Shown: one piece after another, positions 1 to 5,518 of the stretch | How positions within the stretch are numbered: position 1 is the stretch's first letter | How the letters are laid out: each line of letters opens with the position of its first letter | Source: Campylobacterales bacterium | Lineage (GTDB): Bacteria > Campylobacterota > Campylobacteria > Campylobacterales > QNZT01 | DNA: 5,518 nucleotides | Direction: 5' to 3' | Assembly (NCBI GenBank): GCA_015662615.1 | Contig: DQTU01000259.1 | Coordinates: 1-5,518 of the forward strand | Position numbers and translations under genes: made by a program | Notes under the pieces: model-generated | Seen by the model: only the letters and a program-made list of their open reading frames with translations | The model's database searches: none | Told to the model about the DNA's origin: nothing

Positions 1-711
1 ATCAGCAAGTGCCTCATAAATCTCTTCGATTTCATCCTTTCTCTCACTCTCATCTATATCCGCTGCAAACATCAATGCTTCAATTGGTTTTTGTACTTGG
101 AGTGCTTTTCTTATGAGTTTATCATCTTGATTTTCTTTTTGAAATGTTACAGGATCAAGACCAACTTCATCTTCATCTATCTCTAATGCATCCGCAACTT
201 TTTTTCTTGCAAGCTTAATTTTCTCTCTAATTTGCTCACGTGTTAATTTTCTCTCTGCTTTTAACGCTTTTTCTAAATTTTTAGCAACCAATGTTGTAAT
301 CGGTGAAACATTGAGTAATTCACTTCCATCATTTGGAGCGTATAATTTACCTCTAAAGTCTTTACCAGTATCTACATCCACACCGCCAAATACTAAAAGC
401 AATGCTTCATCAAAGTTCTCATGTGATCTATGTGCTTCAGAAACAGCTAGGGTAAATGAACCATCATCAAGCGTTGTTGTAAGGGGTTCACTACTTGCTT
501 GACAGTAACCATCTTGATTTAAATCTAAACAAACAACAGCATCTTTTAAATAACCGTCAATTGCTTTACCTCGAATAGAAGACTGTGCTATCTCTGGAAC
601 AATATCATCTTTTATATCTTCAACTAAACTCTCAATACTTCCACAACCTGTTAAAATAGCACTAAGTGCTGTGGATAATACGATACCTTTAAATAGGGAA
701 TTTCTTTTCAT
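1..711 (-). CDS. Lipoprotein with Ca-loop-like motif (C-terminus outside window)
   Basis: Reading frame of 237 codons from ATG at 711-709, open to the window edge, so the C-terminus is missing. The start has AGGAG eight bases upstream. Residues 1-23 form a lipoprotein signal: a basic start (MKR), a hydrophobic core, and the lipobox L-T-G-C with the acylated Cys at 23. Serine near the +2 position favours the outer membrane. Residues 48-90 resemble the small Ig-like/carboxypeptidase-regulatory module common in envelope proteins, containing CLDLNQDGYC (61-70) with D63, N65, D67 and E75 placed like a calcium loop, then a DDGSF turn. Residues 135-177 hold the SPITTLVAKNLEKAL segment and a charged helical stretch; 178-237 are acidic and helical. 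The function is unknown. It is separated from the upstream operon by 241 bases and has its own structured leader, so it is probably regulated separately. The lipoprotein call is firm; the calcium binding is inference. Confidence 0.88.
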   Translation of the reverse strand, partial: MKRNSLFKGIVLSTALSAILTGCGSIESLVEDIKDDIVPEIAQSSIRGKAIDGYLKDAVVCLDLNQDGYCQASSEPLTTTLDDGSFTLAVSEAHRSHENFDEALLLVFGGVDVDTGKDFRGKLYAPNDGSELLNVSPITTLVAKNLEKALKAERKLTREQIREKIKLARKKVADALEIDEDEVGLDPVTFQKENQDDKLIRKALQVQKPIEALMFAADIDESERKDEIEEIYEALAD

Positions 712-719
712 GGGTGAGG

Positions 720-724
720 CTCCT
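720..724 (-). promoter_or_regulatory. Shine-Dalgarno of the partial lipoprotein gene
   Basis: AGGAG lies eight bases before the ATG at 711-709, within the nine-base segment AAAAGGAGC (727-719). That segment is the exact reverse complement of GCTCCTTTT at 761-753 in the same leader, so the site can be buried in RNA structure. Confidence 0.8.
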
Positions 725-751
725 TTTGCCTGGAGTATCCATCTGATTACG

Positions 752-773
752 AAAAAGGAGCAAAGCCCCTTTT
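752..773 (-). terminator. Possible intrinsic terminator or attenuator hairpin in the leader
   Basis: On the minus strand AAAAGGGGC, loop TTT, GCTCCTTTT forms a nine-pair stem with one G-U pair, and the 3' arm runs into five T residues (756-752). The GC-rich core followed by T is terminator-like. It sits only 41 bases before the lipoprotein start, with no room for a promoter after it, so if it terminates it would act as a leader attenuator. The same arm is the anti-Shine-Dalgarno of the leader, so it may have no role in termination. Confidence 0.35.
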
Positions 774-857
774 CCTACGCTAACGGCTAAGTTTCCTTCA
801 GCAGCAGGCTCACGCACAGTGAACCGTGCTTATTCATTTCTAGCTAGTGTGTTTCAG

Positions 858-890
858 ATAAATACTTCTTTTAAATTTTTGAATTGTTAA
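858..890 (-). promoter_or_regulatory. Weak candidate promoter for the lipoprotein gene
   Basis: On the minus strand TTAACA (890-885) matches five of six bases of the -35 consensus, and TATTTA (864-859) is a moderate -10. The spacer of 20 bases is longer than ideal, but -35 elements are poorly conserved in epsilonproteobacteria. Transcription from here would start near 851 and give a leader of about 140 bases, just including the whole structured region. Confidence 0.25.
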
Positions 891-894
891 ATTC
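881..894. repeat. 14-base perfect inverted repeat overlapping the candidate -35
   Basis: GAATT and AATTC arms flank a four-base centre. It overlaps the candidate -35 element of the lipoprotein promoter, where a repressor operator could sit. In such AT-rich DNA a five-base-arm palindrome can occur by chance. Confidence 0.3.
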
Positions 895-952
895 ATAAAG
901 TAAATCGGCTGAAAGAGAGAGAAGTTAACTATAATTTACCTGTTAATCTATT

Positions 953-1228
953 TTATACCTTACATGAACCTCCACCACAACCACCGCTACCAAGGTTATA
1001 ACTATCGGCAAAATCACAATTTGTGCATTTAAACTCTACAAAAGAGGTTCCCGAACATCCTCCCCCTTTTTGGTCAACAACCTCAACGGTTCGTTGTTTA
1101 CAATCAGGACAGATGCCTTGATTTATGAGTTTTAGTCGCTCACCTTTGACTCCGAGGTAGTTTAAATATGCCCAGATCAATCCTCCAGCAATGATGATGA
1201 TAAAAAGTAATGTTAATATTGTGTACAA
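953..1228 (-). CDS. Small membrane-anchored zinc-ribbon protein with Gly/Cys tail
   Basis: A 91-residue protein read from TTG at 1228-1226; AAGGAA lies six bases upstream and no better-placed ATG exists near it. Residues 3-22 form one membrane helix. It is followed by KGER and K, so by the positive-inside rule the rest faces the cytoplasm. C40-P-D-C43 and C68-T-N-C71 form two knuckles of a probable zinc ribbon; C58 sits in a GGGCSG turn between them. The tail GSGGCGGGSCKV (80-91) adds C84 and C89, giving seven cysteines in all. It is the last gene of the tightly spaced group, with its Shine-Dalgarno inside the stop codon region of the upstream lipoprotein gene, so translation is probably coupled. 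I do not recognise a named family. Metal binding is inferred from cysteine spacing; a redox role for the extra cysteines is possible but not shown. Confidence 0.82.
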   Translation of the reverse strand: MYTILTLLFIIIIAGGLIWAYLNYLGVKGERLKLINQGICPDCKQRTVEVVDQKGGGCSGTSFVEFKCTNCDFADSYNLGSGGCGGGSCKV

Positions 1229-1234
1229 AGTCTA

Positions 1235-1241
1235 TTCCTTA
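1235..1241 (-). promoter_or_regulatory. Ribosome binding site supporting a TTG start, overlapping a stop
   Basis: TAAGGAA contains both the stop codon TAA (1241-1239) of the upstream lipoprotein gene and the Shine-Dalgarno AAGGAA (1240-1235) of the zinc-ribbon gene, six bases before its TTG. This decides the start and suggests translational coupling. Confidence 0.7.
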
Positions 1242-1736
1242 TTTGTTACTGTTTTCAATTACATCTTTGAAATTTTTGATAAATTCTCCAAAGATTGTTT
1301 TTATACTATCGACACCACCGAGACTCTCTTTAAAAATATTGCCTAAATTGCCGGCAACTTGCTTACTTATGGCAAGATAAAGGCTTTGTTTGGTGCTATC
1401 CATGTTAACTCTCCAGCCACGGTCTGTTTTGTTCAGTTTTGTAGTAAAATCTACCTCACCTATATCTTTGTCACCTTTAAGATAAAGTTTTGTAGGTACT
1501 GTCGCACTATTTCCATCTTCCTTAGCTTTTCCAAATGTGGCAGTTTTAATTTCGATCTTTTTATACAGTTTTGTCTTTTTGGCATCTTCTTTAACCGTCA
1601 AGTTTTTTGCTGCATCAATGCGGTTTTGTTGTTGCGCTGTCCAAAACTCTTGCGTTACCGTAGAAACTGACATGTTTTTTGAAGAGCAACCAAACATTAA
1701 AAATGATAAAAACAGAAGTGTTAAATATTTTGCCAT
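1239..1736 (-). CDS. Small lipoprotein, probable NTF2-like (DUF4878-type) fold
   Basis: A 165-residue protein from ATG at 1736-1734, with AAAGGA six bases upstream (1748-1743). Residues 1-17 are a lipoprotein signal (MAK, hydrophobic core, FLMFGC with Cys 17); the lipobox is somewhat unusual because Met and Phe fill the -3 and -2 places. SSKN after the Cys has no Asp at +2, which favours the outer membrane. Residues 24-115 follow the pattern of small NTF2-like lipoproteins: a helix with VTQEFWTAQQQNRIDAAKNL, then beta strands in which an alternating stretch (KIEIKTATFGKA) is followed by VPTKLYL, VDFTTKL and a final GWRVNM strand. Residues 116-165 are a helical tail. The fold assignment is inferred from this pattern, not from a close match. 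It lies 33 bases after the two-helix membrane protein gene and 10 bases before the zinc-ribbon gene, so it is probably co-transcribed. Confidence 0.85.
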   Translation of the reverse strand: MAKYLTLLFLSFLMFGCSSKNMSVSTVTQEFWTAQQQNRIDAAKNLTVKEDAKKTKLYKKIEIKTATFGKAKEDGNSATVPTKLYLKGDKDIGEVDFTTKLNKTDRGWRVNMDSTKQSLYLAISKQVAGNLGNIFKESLGGVDSIKTIFGEFIKNFKDVIENSNK

Positions 1737-1769
1737 GATAAATCCTTTGCCTCTATATTAGCAAAAATT

Positions 1770-2378
1770 TTATTTTAACTCATCGATGAGATGGTCATAC
1801 ACTTGACTCATCGTCTCAAAATCTTCAACTTTTTGACTCTTTTTTCGCTTTATCTCTTCTTTCATAATTGTCACAAGTTCATTTATGCGTCTACCTACAT
1901 TTCGTTTGCAACCTTTTTTATTTTGCTCAATGCAAAGGTCTATCATCTTGATAAGTTGTGGCAGAAGTGATGCTGTCATTTTGGTATAGAGATCAGAATA
2001 GGCTCTTTTTTCTATAAATGTTACAAAACTTTTTTGTTGTTCACGGCTTAAATTCCAGACATTTTGTATATAGGTAAATTGGTTGTTTATCATTTCATGT
2101 TTTTTTTCTGCCTGAATGAGTCTTTTTTTCTTGATTTTGGCTAGCTGTTTTTGCTCTTTTGTTCTTCTAAACCTTAGCCTTGGAATTTTGGCATCTTTTT
2201 TCTTTTTAAAGTAGAGAGATAACATAATAATAAAATAGATAAAAAGTCCAAGAGAGAGTATCAATAAAGTAGAAGTGTTTACTATCATCGAACTAAGCAT
2301 GGTAATAAATACTCCAAGTAAAAAATAGTTTAGATTTGGATTATATATTATATTTAACATCATTATGAATTTTAACAT
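1770..2378 (-). CDS. Two-helix membrane protein with basic cytoplasmic tail, unknown function
   Basis: A 202-residue protein from ATG at 2378-2376, 12 bases after the stop of the giant surface protein gene. There is no recognisable Shine-Dalgarno, so translation probably depends on coupling; ATGs at 2363-2361 and 2360-2358 (Met 6 and 7) are alternatives but have no better site. Hydrophobic segments at about 17-33 and 37-57 form a membrane hairpin with a short outside turn. A cluster KKKKDAK and RLRFRRTKEQK follows directly, placing residues 58-202 in the cytoplasm. Residues 58-95 are very rich in Lys and Arg, and the rest is predicted from composition to be helical (for example 110-155 and 160-200). 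Only two cysteines occur (149 and 157). I do not recognise the family. Its position between a giant exported protein and a lipoprotein hints at an envelope role, but this is context only. Confidence 0.8.
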   Translation of the reverse strand: MLKFIMMLNIIYNPNLNYFLLGVFITMLSSMIVNTSTLLILSLGLFIYFIIMLSLYFKKKKDAKIPRLRFRRTKEQKQLAKIKKKRLIQAEKKHEMINNQFTYIQNVWNLSREQQKSFVTFIEKRAYSDLYTKMTASLLPQLIKMIDLCIEQNKKGCKRNVGRRINELVTIMKEEIKRKKSQKVEDFETMSQVYDHLIDELK

Positions 2379-2390
2379 TTTTTAGTAAAT

Positions 2391-5300
2391 TTATATGACA
2401 TCTCTCACACAACGCACTTTATGTGTACTATCTACTGATTCACCGCCATTGTCTACCCCATGCCAAAAGTATATTGCAACAACACCTGAAGCATCAGCAG
2501 TAGATGACCAGTAATTATCGGTTGTTGTATTTACAAATGATTCATGTATAGCAGGTGATTGATATAATTTTACTATGCTATAGAGTTCATTGATGTTTGG
2601 TAGACGCCATCCTGTTCCATCTAGATCAAGAGCACTGCAGTAATCGATTGCTTCATTCCATGTTTTAGCACTTGATGTCACTACAGCATTATCTTGCCAT
2701 TGCAGATTATGTTTGTGGTCTGTAACAATTTCTAGTGTATCGTTTCTGATAAATTTCATTTCGTATTTTTTACCCCGCACACAGCGTACATATTTTTTTG
2801 GGAAGCTAAATATATATGATATGTTTCCTGTGGCATTTAAAAAATCAACCCAAGAATAATCTCCATTTTTGTTGTCACTTACCCAATAACCATCATTAGT
2901 TTGTGTACCATCAAAAATTGAAGAGATTGCTGGAGTGTTTCTACGGTCTAATAGATAATAGAGCTCATGAATCTCTGGAAGTCTCCAATCATTGTATCCT
3001 GTTATGTTAAGATTTTTACAGTTATTAACAGCAGTACTCTGATATATTGTATCTGCACCATGCTCACTACTATCATACTGCCACATTAAGTCAGTTATAT
3101 TGTTAGTCACAATGCGATCTGCTTTAGTGTAGGTGTAATCTGCCCCTTTTTGTAAATCACCATCATCACCAGCAGTAAGCATAGTCGCACCTGTTTTAGG
3201 AAGTAGTGTTAATGGGTCAGCTTCATTGTTTTCATAAAAAGTGACATTCCCATCTTCAGCACAAGAGACAATATCCATATTTCCATCATTGTCGATGTCA
3301 GCTGCAAAAACTCTGACGATATTGGAGACACCTAAGGTGATATTATGCTCAGGGTAGTCTAGGTTGTCTTGTATATTTTCATACCAAGCGATTCTTCCAT
3401 TGTCTTCGGAAGAGGCAGCTATAATATCTATATCTCCATCATTATCCATATCTGCACCAGAAGCATAGTGTATATTTTTTAGATGATGGGCTAATATAGC
3501 TTTAGTAGTAAAAGAAGGTGTTGATGTTCCATCATTGTGATGAATAGAGATTTTCCCATCGGTGTTAGAAGTTGAAATGACATCTATATCTCCATCATTG
3601 GATTTATCCATGATTTCAACCGAGTAGGCACCGAAAACAGTTCCTGGCATTGCTCTTTCTGTAAAAGTCCCATTACCATCATTTTCATACCATACGGTAC
3701 GATTTTCACCATGTGAAGCGGCAACAATATCTATATAAGTATCACCATTTATATCAGCACTACGAAGGGATGGTACATTGCTAAGAGTAGCAATCTCTTT
3801 TGCCTGAGAATAATTTCCATCACCAAGGTTTTCATACCAGTTTATAGTATTGGGTGTGCCCCAAGAACTTGAAACTATATCAGGTTTAGTATCATCATTA
3901 ATATAAGCGATTTCTATAAAAGAGATGTTAGCTACGGCAACTGCTGTAGCTGTTTGGTCTGTGATTTTAGAACAAGTCGTAAAAGATTCACTACCATCAT
4001 TTAGACATTGTATAAGTGATCTCCCACTATCATTATAAGTTGTATATAAGATATCAAGGTCACCATCACTGTCCATATCTGCTACTTTGATTGCTTCAGG
4101 TTCAAGTTCTGTAGTTGCGATGCTATGTTCAGTAAAAGAGAAATCACCTCTGTTTTCATACCAACCTACTTTTGTACCACCATCTCCTGCTGTAAGAATA
4201 TCTAAATCCCCATCTTGATCTAAATCAACCATCTCTAACCATTCTGGTTTTATGGCGCTCATGGTGACTGTGTGAGGGGTAAATGATATGGTATTTACAT
4301 CAGGTAGAGAATTGACGGTAACAATGAGAGAGTCAGAGCCTGTAGCATTTTTATCATCTGTGACGATGAGTGTGACAGTATAAGTTCCTTGTGCTGTAAA
4401 AGTATGCTCAACTGAAGTTGCAGTGGACGCTTCTACTCCATCAATACTCCAGCGATGTTGTGTGATACTACCATCTACATCTTCACTTGATGTGATACCA
4501 AACGATAGAGTATCTCCTTCTGTGATATTGTAATCAGCCCCTATCTCAACAGTAGGGGGAGTATTTACCCCGATAATAGTCACATTTATATCTCGTGTGA
4601 TACTGTTTACACCATCTGAGATAGTTATCATGATAGGGATGATTTTAGTTTCTCCCTCAGCAAGGTTATCATAAAGACCATCAGTATCAAAAGTATAAGT
4701 ACCATTGTTATCTATACTTACAAGCGTACTATTTGACTCAAAAGTAAGTGAACTATTTTCTGCATCACTTGCAACTATCTGCCCTATCCCTGTTGAGATA
4801 TTTTCATCGATAGTGATAGAGTCTATAGCAGTAATCGTTGGGGCATTATTGATACCATGGATAGAGATGGTTACATTCGCTTCCGAAGCCTCATGGTGCT
4901 CATCTTCTATCATGTAAACGAGAGTGATATTTCGCTCTTGATTTTCTGTTAAATAGTCATAATCCCCATTAGGAAAGAAAGTTAGATTCCCATCTGCAGT
5001 AAAGGTAAAGTTTCCTTCTGTGGCGTTGACATCTATTAAAGTTAGTGTGGCATTATTATCTACATCTATATCATTTATGAGAAGATTAAAGCTAAGGTTA
5101 CTATCTTCATTTGTTTGATTATAGTCATAGTGTGCTATTGGTACATCATTTTGACCTGTTATTTGAATATTAAAACTTTTGTTAACATCTAATATACCAT
5201 CTGTAACAATAATAGGAATAGACTGAATGATTTCGTCACCAACATTAAGTGATTGATAGATGAGATGAGAAGGATTAAAACTGAAAGTACCATTATCTTC

Positions 5301-5518
5301 AAGTGTAAAACCCTCTAATGAACCTGATGTACTAAAGGTAAGGATATCATCACTATCTGCATCTGTAGCTATAAATGTACCATTTAATAAAATATCTTCC
5401 GTAATAGAAAAAGGAGATATTTCGTCAAGTACTGGTGCATCATTTACCGCTTCTATATTTATACTTACCGTCGCATATTGAGAATCAATCGTACCATCGT
5501 TTGTTTTATAAATGAAAC
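2391..5518 (-). CDS. Giant surface protein: cadherin-like repeats, PKD, FG-GAP propeller, two DUF1566 (start outside window)
   Basis: The frame is open from 5518 to the TAA at 2393-2391: 1041 complete codons, N-terminus missing. Numbering from the first whole codon: 1-23 end of a beta-sandwich repeat; about 24-122, 123-222 and 223-318, three cadherin/VCBS-like repeats joined at VNDAP, QNDVP and INNAP; 319-403 PKD (HTFTAQGTYTVTL); 406-768 seven FG-GAP-type blades with Asp loops (for example DLDQDGDLDI) and repeated WYEN, a full propeller; 769-914 and 917-1041 two DUF1566/Lcl_C domains, each with WRLP and ending VRCVR. Cys pairs 833/912 and 960/1036 probably form disulfides. Such proteins are exported adhesins or surface proteins with calcium-stabilised repeats; the ligand is unknown. 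The ATG at 4913 is internal: the same fold continues unbroken upstream. It is the first gene of the group seen here. The domain calls are strong; adhesion is inference. Confidence 0.93.
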   Translation of the reverse strand, partial: FIYKTNDGTIDSQYATVSINIEAVNDAPVLDEISPFSITEDILLNGTFIATDADSDDILTFSTSGSLEGFTLEDNGTFSFNPSHLIYQSLNVGDEIIQSIPIIVTDGILDVNKSFNIQITGQNDVPIAHYDYNQTNEDSNLSFNLLINDIDVDNNATLTLIDVNATEGNFTFTADGNLTFFPNGDYDYLTENQERNITLVYMIEDEHHEASEANVTISIHGINNAPTITAIDSITIDENISTGIGQIVASDAENSSLTFESNSTLVSIDNNGTYTFDTDGLYDNLAEGETKIIPIMITISDGVNSITRDINVTIIGVNTPPTVEIGADYNITEGDTLSFGITSSEDVDGSITQHRWSIDGVEASTATSVEHTFTAQGTYTVTLIVTDDKNATGSDSLIVTVNSLPDVNTISFTPHTVTMSAIKPEWLEMVDLDQDGDLDILTAGDGGTKVGWYENRGDFSFTEHSIATTELEPEAIKVADMDSDGDLDILYTTYNDSGRSLIQCLNDGSESFTTCSKITDQTATAVAVANISFIEIAYINDDTKPDIVSSSWGTPNTINWYENLGDGNYSQAKEIATLSNVPSLRSADINGDTYIDIVAASHGENRTVWYENDGNGTFTERAMPGTVFGAYSVEIMDKSNDGDIDVISTSNTDGKISIHHNDGTSTPSFTTKAILAHHLKNIHYASGADMDNDGDIDIIAASSEDNGRIAWYENIQDNLDYPEHNITLGVSNIVRVFAADIDNDGNMDIVSCAEDGNVTFYENNEADPLTLLPKTGATMLTAGDDGDLQKGADYTYTKADRIVTNNITDLMWQYDSSEHGADTIYQSTAVNNCKNLNITGYNDWRLPEIHELYYLLDRRNTPAISSIFDGTQTNDGYWVSDNKNGDYSWVDFLNATGNISYIFSFPKKYVRCVRGKKYEMKFIRNDTLEIVTDHKHNLQWQDNAVVTSSAKTWNEAIDYCSALDLDGTGWRLPNINELYSIVKLYQSPAIHESFVNTTTDNYWSSTADASGVVAIYFWHGVDNGGESVDSTHKVRCVRDVI
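2394..3212 (-). other. Tandem DUF1566 (Lcl_C) domains
   Basis: Domain 1 begins at LLPKTGATMLTAGDDGDLQ and contains the ITDLMWQYD, NDWRLPEIHEL and GYWVS elements and ends VRCVRG. Domain 2 contains NLQWQD, GTGWRLPNINEL and YWSST and ends VRCVRDVI at the stop. The two copies differ in most positions, so they are an old duplication. In Legionella Lcl, this domain sits at the C-terminus of a surface adhesin; its ligand here is unknown. Confidence 0.85.
3213..4301 (-). other. Seven-blade FG-GAP propeller within the surface protein
   Basis: Asp-rich loops recur at residues 431-439, 480-488, 537-546, 588-596, 637-645, 689-697 and 740-748 of the fragment, about 49-58 residues apart, each followed by hydrophobic residues and mostly WYEN or YEN. 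Blades 1, 6 and 7 keep the D-x-D-x-DG pattern best. Blade 3 (NDDTKPDI) has lost the Gly and its W-YEN is later, and blade 2 has a Cys pair (504, 515) in place of WYEN. The segment before blade 1 (FTPHTVTM) can close the ring as the last strand. Confidence 0.85.

Larger units (their letters stand above)
712..850 (-). promoter_or_regulatory. Structured 5' leader, candidate riboswitch or RNA thermosensor
   Basis: In RNA sense this leader holds, in order: a hairpin GGTTCAC/GTGAGCC (825-819 with 813-807, five-base loop), which overlaps an alternative hairpin GCACGG/CTGTGC (829-824 with 819-814); a hairpin closed by a GAAA tetraloop (802-786, one bulged G); a hairpin AAAAGGGGC/GCTCCTTTT (773-765 with 761-753); and a possible closing helix GCCTG/CAGGC (809-805 with 732-728) around the last two. 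The 3' arm of the third hairpin is also exactly complementary to the ribosome binding region (727-719), so two mutually exclusive states exist: site exposed or site sequestered. I see no match to the c-di-GMP, TPP, cobalamin, SAM, glycine or FMN consensus sequences I know. The base pairing is seen; regulation and any ligand are inference. Confidence 0.5.
712..952. other. Non-coding gap between operon and lipoprotein
   Basis: This stretch of 241 bases carries no open frame that I would call a gene. The part nearest the lipoprotein (712-850) is structured; the part nearest the zinc-ribbon gene (851-952) is AT-rich with the palindrome and candidate promoter. I found no convincing terminator directly after the zinc-ribbon stop, only a weak TTAAC/GTTAA pair around 924-945, so read-through into the lipoprotein leader cannot be excluded. 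Confidence 0.6.

Noticed and set aside
752..773. Hairpin as the terminator of the four-gene operon
   Set aside because: It lies 180 bases beyond the last stop and 41 bases before the next start, leaving no space for a promoter after it, so it belongs to the lipoprotein leader.
807..829. c-di-GMP-I riboswitch on the plus strand
   Set aside because: CACGCACAG resembles the start of that consensus, but no following GNRA hairpin, CGCAAAGCC or later helix is present, and no plus-strand gene follows.
840..847. CTAGCTAG palindrome
   Set aside because: It is a self-complementary eight-mer with no partner and too short to support a role; it lies just inside the possible leader, so it may simply be part of it.
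3213..4301. Short repeated DNA motifs (ccatcat and similar), possible CRISPR or tandem repeat
   Set aside because: They are the reverse complement of recurring Asp-Gly and Asp-Asn-Asp-Gly codons in the propeller loops; spacing and flanks vary with the protein repeat.
4911..4913. ATG as the start of the 840-residue surface protein
   Set aside because: The frame stays open for another 605 bases to the window edge, and the upstream residues continue the same cadherin-like repeat, so this Met is internal.
4705..4917. Plus-strand open frame opposite the surface protein
   Set aside because: It mirrors the strongly domain-matched minus-strand gene and has no recognisable domain; the same applies to plus-strand frames at 311-502, 1359-1670 and 1537-1761.

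Overview
The window is AT-rich and gene-dense, and every gene I can support lies on the minus strand. The mix of secreted FG-GAP/DUF1566 proteins, lipoproteins, A/T-rich codon use and weak promoters suggests a Campylobacterota-like (epsilonproteobacterial, Sulfurimonas/Sulfurovum-type) genome. This placement is inference from style and protein families; no marker gene is present.

Reading in the direction of transcription (high to low coordinates): 5518-2391 is the C-terminal 1041 residues of a giant surface or secreted protein whose start lies outside the window. It has cadherin/VCBS-like beta-sandwich repeats, one PKD domain, a seven-blade FG-GAP propeller and two tandem DUF1566 (Lcl_C) domains. 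After 12 bases comes a 202-residue protein with two membrane helices and a very basic cytoplasmic tail (2378-1770). After 33 bases comes a small lipoprotein with a probable NTF2-like fold (1736-1239). After 10 bases comes a 91-residue membrane-anchored zinc-ribbon protein that starts at TTG (1228-953). The tight spacing suggests one operon for envelope proteins. Only the giant protein and the lipoprotein have a reasonably guessable location; none has an assigned biochemical role.

A 241-base gap (952-712) follows, then the first 237 residues of a second lipoprotein that runs off the low-coordinate end of the window. The gap holds a possible promoter with a palindrome over its -35 region, and a structured 5' leader. 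In that leader one nine-base segment can pair either with an upstream segment or, perfectly, with the lipoprotein's own Shine-Dalgarno region, which is the arrangement of a translational riboswitch or RNA thermosensor. I could not match it to a known riboswitch class.

Two signals stand out: this leader, and a strong concentration of bacterial-type N-glycosylation sequons (D/E-X-N-X-S/T) in the beta-sandwich stalk of the giant protein, absent from its DUF1566 end. No RNA genes, CRISPR arrays, insertion sequences or origins were seen.
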